Shown piece after piece: positions 7,141 to 11,663 of a stretch of DNA of 11,663 nt; position 1 is the stretch's first letter; every line of letters starts with the position of its first letter. Below the pieces are notes generated by a model that saw only the letters and a list, made by a program, of their open reading frames with translations, was not told the DNA's origin and ran no database searches. The position numbers were made by a program, and so were the translations under genes. This DNA comes from Pseudomonadota bacterium (GTDB taxonomy: Bacteria > Desulfobacterota > DSM-4660 > Desulfatiglandales > B25-G16), in assembly GCA_015223015.1 (NCBI GenBank), contig JADFWK010000234.1, forward strand, positions 1 to 11,663, in the 5' to 3' direction.

Positions 7141-7197
7141 ATGCCCTATAAGCCAGGCCTGCCCGGCATCTGGTAGCCAGGTCTGGGCCAGGGGCAT
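7141..7197 (+). repeat. Stacked hairpin upstream of valS
   Basis: Two nested stems are visible. ATGCCC (7141-7146) pairs with GGGCAT (7192-7197). Inside it, CCAGGCC (7153-7159) pairs with GGTCTGG (7180-7186) with one G-U pair, and a small TGG/CCA stem stacks within. It lies about 90 bases before the valS start and is followed by an A-run, not a T-run. It could be a folded mRNA leader or another copy of the local repeat family (it contains GGCCTGCCC). Confidence 0.45.
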
Positions 7198-7273
7198 AAC
7201 CAAAAAAAAGACACCCATACCCTGGACCTTAACGTTACCCTGATCTTGACTCAAGAGTGGAAAACAAACAGGT

Positions 7274-7278
7274 GGGAG
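7274..7278 (+). promoter_or_regulatory. Ribosome binding site deciding the valS start
   Basis: GGGAG lies nine bases before ATG at 7288. A longer frame begins at TTG 7246, but it adds 14 residues with no family character and would enclose this site. MENSGLAKTYEP at 7288 fits the usual ValRS N-terminus. Confidence 0.7.
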
Positions 7279-7287
7279 CATCTTACA

Positions 7288-9936
7288 ATGGAAAATAGCG
7301 GCTTGGCTAAAACCTACGAACCTGGTGAAGTGGAACAGAAATGGTATGCCTATTGGGAGAAACATAATCTGTTTCATGCCGATACCAAAACAGACAAACC
7401 TCCTTTCTGTATTGTAATCCCCCCGCCCAATGTGACTGGAAGCTTGCACATGGGCCATGCCCTCAACAACACGCTTCAGGATATCCTGTGCAGATACAAA
7501 AGAATGGAGGGATACAATGTCCTCTGGCAACCCGGCACAGACCATGCAGGTATTGCCACCCAGAATGTCGTGGAGAAAGATCTTGCCTTAAGAGGAACTG
7601 ATCGGCACCAGATTGGTCGGGAAAGGTTCGTTGAATTGGTTTGGGAGTGGCGGGAAAAATATGGGGGGATGATTATCAATCAGCTCAAAAGGTTGGGAAG
7701 TTCCTGTGACTGGAGGCGGGAGCGGTTTACTATGGACGAGGGGCTTTCCAGGGCCGTGAGGGAAGTCTTTGTACGTCTCTATGAGGAAGAACTCATATAC
7801 CGGGGTGACTATATCATCAATTGGTGTCCCCGGTGCCACACTGCGCTTGCTGACCTTGAGGTCGAACATGAAGAGATGGACAGCTTTCTCTATTATATTC
7901 GTTATCCATTTGAAAACCAGGAGGGCCATTTGACTGTGGCCACGACTCGGCCCGAAACCCTGTTGGGTGATAGTGCTGTGGCGGTGAATCCGGAAGATGA
8001 ACGGTACAAAGATCTTTCAGGCCTTTCCGTCGTCTTGCCGGTGCTCAACAGGCCTATTCCGGTTATCTATGATGCCTATGTGGATAGGGAGTTTGGTACC
8101 GGTGCCCTGAAGATTACGCCTGCCCACGACCTCAATGACTTTGAGATAGGTAACACACATAGCCTGGAACGCATAAGGGTTCTTGATGACGACGGTCGAA
8201 TGAACGAGCTGGCAGGTCCTTACAAAGGTATGGACAGGTTTGAGTGCCGTGAAAAAATTGTCGAGGACCTGAAGGAATCGGGCCTGCTTGAAAGGATAGA
8301 GCCCTACCAAAATGCCATCGGACACTGTTACCGTTGCAAAACCATGATCGAACCTCTTCTTTCCAAGCAGTGGTTTGTCAAAATAGGCCCTCTTGCTGAA
8401 AAGGCCATCGCTGCTGTGAAAGAAGGCAGAACAAAGATAGTACCTTCCAATTGGGAGAGCGTCTATTACGAATGGATGAACAATATTAAGGACTGGTGTG
8501 TATCGAGGCAGATTTGGTGGGGCCACCGGATCCCTGCGTGGTACTGCCAAGACTGTGGCGAGGTTATCGTTTCTAAAGAGGAACCGAGCGCATGCCATTC
8601 TTGCAAGAGCACGAACCTCCAGCAGGAAACAGACGTGCTGGATACCTGGTTTAGTTCGGCGCTCTGGCCATTTTCCACCTTGGGTTGGCCGGATTCGACC
8701 GAGGAGCTGAAAACCTTTTATCCCACATCGGTCCTGGTAACTGGTTTCGATATCCTTTTTTTCTGGGTGGCAAGAATGATGATGATGGGGATTTGGTTCA
8801 TGGGAGATATTCCCTTTCGAGATGTCTATATCCATGCGCTGGTCAAGGATGAGCAGGGCCAGAAGATGAGCAAGAGTAAGGGAAACATCATCGATCCTCT
8901 TGAGGTCCTGGACCGCTTTGGGACTGATGCCTTTAGATTTACCCTTGCAGTATTGGCTATCCAGGGAAGAGACATTAGGCTTTCAGAAGAAAGGATAGCG
9001 GGATACAGGAATTTTATTAATAAGATCTGGAATGCTGCCAGATTTGTGTTTATGAACCTGGATGACAGTAAATTCCCCTATATAGAAGAGAGTGATCTTA
9101 CCCTGGCTGATCGTTGGATTATGACCAGGGTAGGGCGGGTGGCCGAACAGGTAGCCGACCGTTTTCAAAAGTATGAATTCAATGACGCGGCGAGCATCTC
9201 GTATCAGTTTGTCTGGCATGAGTTTTGTGATTGGTATCTGGAAGTAGCAAAGCTTGAGCTTTATAGCAAGGATCCAAAACGGATAGGGGTGGCCCAGTCT
9301 GTGATGCAAATTCTGTTGAGTGGAGTGGTGCGGCTTCTCCATCCATTTGTGCCCTTTATTACCGAAGAGATCTGGCAAAGGCTCCCTCATACACAAGGAA
9401 GCGTCATGGTGGCCCCATTTCCTCAACCTTCAGAATTCATCTCTGATATGGAATCAATCGAGCAGATGGATCTGCTCAAAGCAGTAATAACAGGTATCAG
9501 GAATATCCGGGGAGAGATGAACATTCCCCCAAAGACGTCTGTAAAAACAGTCATAGATGTAAAGGGGCCAAAGGAAAGAGAGATTCTTAGGAATAGTGCT
9601 ACCTATATTACCAGCCTGGCAAAGGTTGAATCTATTGATTTTGTTTCCGGCATAGAAAAACCAAAATCCTCTGCTACGTATGTTTTTGGCGATATCCAGG
9701 TCCATGTTCTCCTTGAAGGACTGATCAATTACGAGGATGAGAGAAGGAGGATGCGGAAGGAAATAAAAAAGATAGAGCGCGAGATGGCTCTATCTCGAAA
9801 GAAACTGGAAAACAAGGATTTCTTAAATGAGGCACCTCCCTCTATAGTAGAGGGTGTCAAAGAGAAAGTGGATTTGATAGGTCTCAAACTAGAAAAACTA
9901 AACCAAAACCTCACTATTCTTGAAGGACTCAAGTGA
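7288..9936 (+). CDS. valS: Valyl-tRNA synthetase
   Basis: This class I aminoacyl-tRNA synthetase of 882 residues, typical for bacterial ValRS, charges tRNA-Val and edits misactivated threonine. The ATP signature HMGH (54-57) follows PPPNVTGSL, and KMSKS is at 526-530. The editing domain between them contains TTRPETLLGDSAVAVNP (219-235) and GTGALKITPAHDLNDFE (270-286). Four cysteine pairs are present: Cys180/183, Cys347/350, Cys420/423 and Cys436/439. They fit the two zinc-binding clusters known, as I recall, from Thermus ValRS. The anticodon-binding domain follows (about 590-740). The end, from about 815, is a charged coiled coil (DERRRMRKEIKKIEREM), the ValRS-specific tRNA-binding arm. The stop overlaps the nadC start by four bases. 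Nothing looks truncated or rearranged. Confidence 0.98.
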   Translation: MENSGLAKTYEPGEVEQKWYAYWEKHNLFHADTKTDKPPFCIVIPPPNVTGSLHMGHALNNTLQDILCRYKRMEGYNVLWQPGTDHAGIATQNVVEKDLALRGTDRHQIGRERFVELVWEWREKYGGMIINQLKRLGSSCDWRRERFTMDEGLSRAVREVFVRLYEEELIYRGDYIINWCPRCHTALADLEVEHEEMDSFLYYIRYPFENQEGHLTVATTRPETLLGDSAVAVNPEDERYKDLSGLSVVLPVLNRPIPVIYDAYVDREFGTGALKITPAHDLNDFEIGNTHSLERIRVLDDDGRMNELAGPYKGMDRFECREKIVEDLKESGLLERIEPYQNAIGHCYRCKTMIEPLLSKQWFVKIGPLAEKAIAAVKEGRTKIVPSNWESVYYEWMNNIKDWCVSRQIWWGHRIPAWYCQDCGEVIVSKEEPSACHSCKSTNLQQETDVLDTWFSSALWPFSTLGWPDSTEELKTFYPTSVLVTGFDILFFWVARMMMMGIWFMGDIPFRDVYIHALVKDEQGQKMSKSKGNIIDPLEVLDRFGTDAFRFTLAVLAIQGRDIRLSEERIAGYRNFINKIWNAARFVFMNLDDSKFPYIEESDLTLADRWIMTRVGRVAEQVADRFQKYEFNDAASISYQFVWHEFCDWYLEVAKLELYSKDPKRIGVAQSVMQILLSGVVRLLHPFVPFITEEIWQRLPHTQGSVMVAPFPQPSEFISDMESIEQMDLLKAVITGIRNIRGEMNIPPKTSVKTVIDVKGPKEREILRNSATYITSLAKVESIDFVSGIEKPKSSATYVFGDIQVHVLLEGLINYEDERRRMRKEIKKIEREMALSRKKLENKDFLNEAPPSIVEGVKEKVDLIGLKLEKLNQNLTILEGLK

Positions 9937-10772
9937 ATACGGGCTCTCGTCCCCTCATCGATAAGATAATTGAACTGGCCTTAGAGGAAGATCTGGGGCC
10001 CGGTGACCTCACTACTTGGGCCATTATCGATCCATCCATAAAAGGGGAGGCACGGCTTCTGGCAAAGGAAGAGATAGTGTTAGCGGGAATAGAGGTTTTT
10101 GGAAAGGTTCTATCCCGGCTTGATTCTGAAATAGCAGTTGAGTGCAATTTCCATGATGGAGATGTAGTGCCAAAGGGAAAGCATATTGGTGTAGTGAAAG
10201 GATCGATATGCGGGATACTGAGTGGGGAAAGGACAGCCCTCAATTTCTTGCAGCACCTTTCCGGGATAGCTACCCTTACGAGGAGGTATGTTGAAAAAAC
10301 AGATCCTTCAAAGGTTCGGGTGATTGATACCAGGAAGACAACTCCTGGCTTACGGGTATTGGAAAAATATGCGGTGAGGGTGGGGGGCGGTTTCAATCAT
10401 CGCTTTGGACTCTTTGACGGGGTTCTCATCAAAGATAACCATATTGCTGCCGTTGGCTCGATATCCAAGGCAGTGGCAAAAATTAGAGCTAGCGTGCCCC
10501 ACACGCTAAGGATTGAGGTGGAGGTAGACGATATCAAAGGACTTAGACAGGCTCTTGAGGCAGGGGCAGATGCAATTCTTTTGGATAATATGTCTGTCAA
10601 AGAAACGAAGGAGGCGGTCACTATAGCCGGGGACAGAGTCCTGCTAGAGGCGTCTGGTGGCATTACCTTGGAATCGATCGAGGAGATATCCCAAACCGGT
10701 GTGAATCTGATTTCTGTTGGTGCCATTACCCATTCTGCCAGGTCTGTTGATATCAGCCTTGAGATGATTTAA
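9933..10772 (+). CDS. nadC: Quinolinate phosphoribosyltransferase (decarboxylating)
   Basis: This cytoplasmic enzyme of 279 residues converts quinolinate and PRPP to nicotinate mononucleotide, CO2 and pyrophosphate, the entry of de novo NAD synthesis into the shared pathway. Family motifs seen in order are EEDLGPGDLTTW (18-29), SGERTALNFLQHLSGIAT (97-114), DTRKTTPGLRVLEKYAV (132-148), HRFGLFDGVLIKDNHI (156-171), EVEVDD (195-200), ADAILLDNMS (212-221) and EASGGI (239-244). The length is standard. The start is GTG at 9933, overlapping the valS stop (GTGA), with GAAGGA at 9922-9927 as ribosome binding site; this arrangement implies translational coupling to valS. nadA and nadB are not in the window, so quinolinate supply is encoded elsewhere. 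Confidence 0.97.
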   Translation: MNTGSRPLIDKIIELALEEDLGPGDLTTWAIIDPSIKGEARLLAKEEIVLAGIEVFGKVLSRLDSEIAVECNFHDGDVVPKGKHIGVVKGSICGILSGERTALNFLQHLSGIATLTRRYVEKTDPSKVRVIDTRKTTPGLRVLEKYAVRVGGGFNHRFGLFDGVLIKDNHIAAVGSISKAVAKIRASVPHTLRIEVEVDDIKGLRQALEAGADAILLDNMSVKETKEAVTIAGDRVLLEASGGITLESIEEISQTGVNLISVGAITHSARSVDISLEMI

Positions 10773-10806
10773 AAGGATAAATTTACAAAAAAACGAATTT
10801 CATTTT

Positions 10807-10904
10807 GGACGCGGATGGGAGCAGATTATCAAGATTTTAATTATATATTTTTCAGCGGATATCTGCGAGAACCTGCCCGCCGTCCGGCAGGCGGGTCTGC
10901 GTCC
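10807..10904. repeat. Nested palindromic element between nadC and the sirtuin gene
   Basis: The outer arms GGACGCGGA (10807-10815) and TCTGCGTCC (10896-10904) pair over nine bases with one G-U. A second pair, GCAGAT (10821-10826) and ATCTGC (10861-10866), lies inside, around an A/T-rich middle. Between ATCTGC and the right outer arm sits a complete second hairpin, 10871-10896, of the CCTGCCCGCC type. The layout looks like one mobile-like palindrome inserted into another. From memory, elements ending in ATCTGCGTCC are widespread in environmental bacterial genomes, but I cannot check this here. Confidence 0.55.
10871..10896. repeat. GC-rich palindromic repeat, copy 2
   Basis: ACCTGCCCGCC (10871-10881) pairs with GGCAGGCGGGT (10886-10896) around the loop GTCC; ten of eleven positions pair if one G-U is allowed. 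It shares the exact 10-mer CCTGCCCGCC with the repeat at the left edge of the window (26-35). Its right end is 21 bases before the sirtuin start codon, so it would sit in the mRNA leader if transcription starts upstream. Confidence 0.65.
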
Positions 10905-10916
10905 TAATTTAGTTTT

Positions 10917-11663
10917 ATGGATGAATTGATCGAAAAGGCAGCCCGGATTATTCTGGATTCTAAACTAACCATAGCACTCACCGGGGCTGGTATCTCAGTG
11001 GAGTCAGGCATTCCAGACTTCAGGAGCAAAGGTGGCCTGTGGGATAGGTTTGATCCGGAGGAATATGCTAGCATTTGGGCCTTTCAGCAAGATCCGGAAA
11101 AGGTCTGGCAGATGCTAAAGGAAATGGAAGAGACTGTTGACAGTGCTAGGCCCAATGAGGCGCACCTTGGTTTAGCTGAGCTGGAAAGAATGGGCCTCCT
11201 TCAGAGTGTTATTACCCAAAATGTAGACAATCTCCACCAGGAGGGTGGTTCCCGGGATGTTATCGAATATCATGGCAACTCTCGCTCACTGGTCTGCCTG
11301 TCGTGTGGCAAGAGGTATGATTATCAAGAGAAGAAGGGGGAGTATCCACCTCGGTGTGAGTGCACAAAAATCCTGAAACCAAACGTTGTGTTTTTTGGAG
11401 AGGGAATCCCGGTTGAGGCCATGACAAGGAGCTCCCAATTAGCCTCTACCTGTCAGGCCTTATTGATAGTCGGCACTTCGGCAGTGGTGTCTCCTTTTAA
11501 CATACTTCCGAGGCAGGCGAAACAGGCCGGTTCCAAGATAATCGAGATAAACCTGGAGAGGACCGTCCTTACTGACCATATCACGGATATTTTTCTTCAG
11601 GGAAAGGCCAGTGAGAAGGTATCGCAGGTTGTTTCAGCGGTAAAACAGCTCAGAGAGGCTTAA
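10917..11663 (+). CDS. Sirtuin: NAD-dependent protein deacylase (Sir2 family)
   Basis: This sirtuin of 248 residues removes acyl groups from lysine side chains using NAD, releasing nicotinamide and O-acyl-ADP-ribose. Motifs seen are GAGISVESGIPDFR (23-36), TQNVDNLH (100-107), catalytic His119 in EYHGNS, a Cys4 zinc site (Cys127, Cys130, Cys147, Cys149), VVFFGEGIP (157-165) and GTSAVVSP (186-193). The Tyr-x-x-Arg acyl pocket of the SIRT5/CobB class appears absent: by my alignment the positions are Leu67 and Met70. Simple deacetylation is therefore likelier than desuccinylation. The segment GLWDRFDPEEYAS recalls archaeal-type sirtuins. It lies 144 bases after nadC. No ribosome binding site precedes the ATG (the upstream bases are A/T-rich), so translation may be weak, leaderless-like or dependent on structure. 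The stop codon is the last three bases of the window. Confidence 0.95.
   Translation: MDELIEKAARIILDSKLTIALTGAGISVESGIPDFRSKGGLWDRFDPEEYASIWAFQQDPEKVWQMLKEMEETVDSARPNEAHLGLAELERMGLLQSVITQNVDNLHQEGGSRDVIEYHGNSRSLVCLSCGKRYDYQEKKGEYPPRCECTKILKPNVVFFGEGIPVEAMTRSSQLASTCQALLIVGTSAVVSPFNILPRQAKQAGSKIIEINLERTVLTDHITDIFLQGKASEKVSQVVSAVKQLREA

Larger units (their letters stand above)
6916..7287. other. 372-base non-coding spacer rich in inverted repeats
   Basis: No convincing gene is present. The stretch contains at least four separate inverted repeats (6935-6990, 7044-7078, 7080-7100, 7141-7197), listed on their own. A -10-like TATACT at 7134-7139 has no good -35 partner, so a valS promoter is possible but weakly supported. 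There is no T-box signature and no hairpin followed by a T-run, so the spacer does not look like a classical tRNA-synthetase attenuator. It may combine dispersed repeats with the 5' leader of valS. Confidence 0.6.

Noticed and set aside
7141..7199. tRNA-like look: paired ends ATGCCC/GGGCAT followed by AACCA
   Set aside because: Too short (under 60 bases), with no T-arm TTC sequence and no anticodon arm of the right size. It is better described as a stacked hairpin.
6916..7287. T-box riboswitch controlling valS
   Set aside because: No conserved T-box antiterminator sequence and no terminator hairpin with a T-run could be found ahead of valS.
8017..8835. 272-codon open frame on the minus strand within valS
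   Set aside because: It lies wholly opposite a clear ValRS coding region with intact motifs, and its own translation shows no family features. It is a shadow frame.
1..11663. CRISPR array, insertion sequence, transposase or phage genes
   Set aside because: No regularly spaced direct repeats and no transposase, integrase or phage-like protein occur in any frame. The repeats seen are short palindromes without coding capacity.

Overview
The window reads as bacterial chromosome from an anaerobic, probably Desulfobacterota (former Deltaproteobacteria) organism. This is inferred from an anaerobe-style long-chain beta-oxidation operon, the style of the Glu-rich protein encoded ahead of valS, and small GC-rich palindromic repeats scattered between genes. 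No rRNA or other phylogenetic marker confirms it. All seven convincing genes lie on the + strand, and all appear complete and unbroken.

Region 1 (1-5916) is a three-gene fatty-acid beta-oxidation operon: fadN (3-hydroxyacyl-CoA dehydrogenase fused to enoyl-CoA hydratase), fadA (thiolase) and fadE (long-chain acyl-CoA dehydrogenase). Together they carry out the four steps of one beta-oxidation turn. FadE still needs an electron-transfer flavoprotein that is not encoded here. Between a putative promoter and fadN lies a perfect 10+10 bp inverted repeat containing TGAATGACAGTTCATTCA. Its arms match the FadR (TetR family) operator I recall from Bacillus subtilis, where FadR controls an operon with the same fadN-fadA-fadE order. 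This operator/operon pairing is the strongest functional prediction in the window.

Region 2 (5917-6915) carries a promoter-like site and a gene for a 267-residue, extremely acidic (36% Asp+Glu), probably disordered protein with a short helical C-terminal domain. The layout and the C-terminal pattern recall the polar organiser PopZ (DUF2497). It is the least understood gene here and the best candidate for something undescribed.

Region 3 (6916-7287) is a 372-base non-coding stretch filled with inverted repeats and has no convincing gene.

Region 4 (7288-10772) holds valS (valyl-tRNA synthetase) and nadC (quinolinate phosphoribosyltransferase). They overlap by four bases and so are co-transcribed and probably translationally coupled.

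Region 5 (10773-11663) has a spacer built from a nested palindromic repeat, followed by a sirtuin (NAD-dependent protein deacylase) gene that ends exactly at the window edge. NadC feeds NAD synthesis and the sirtuin consumes NAD. Acyl-CoA metabolism is also a source of the protein acylation that sirtuins reverse, so a functional link across the window is possible but only inferred.
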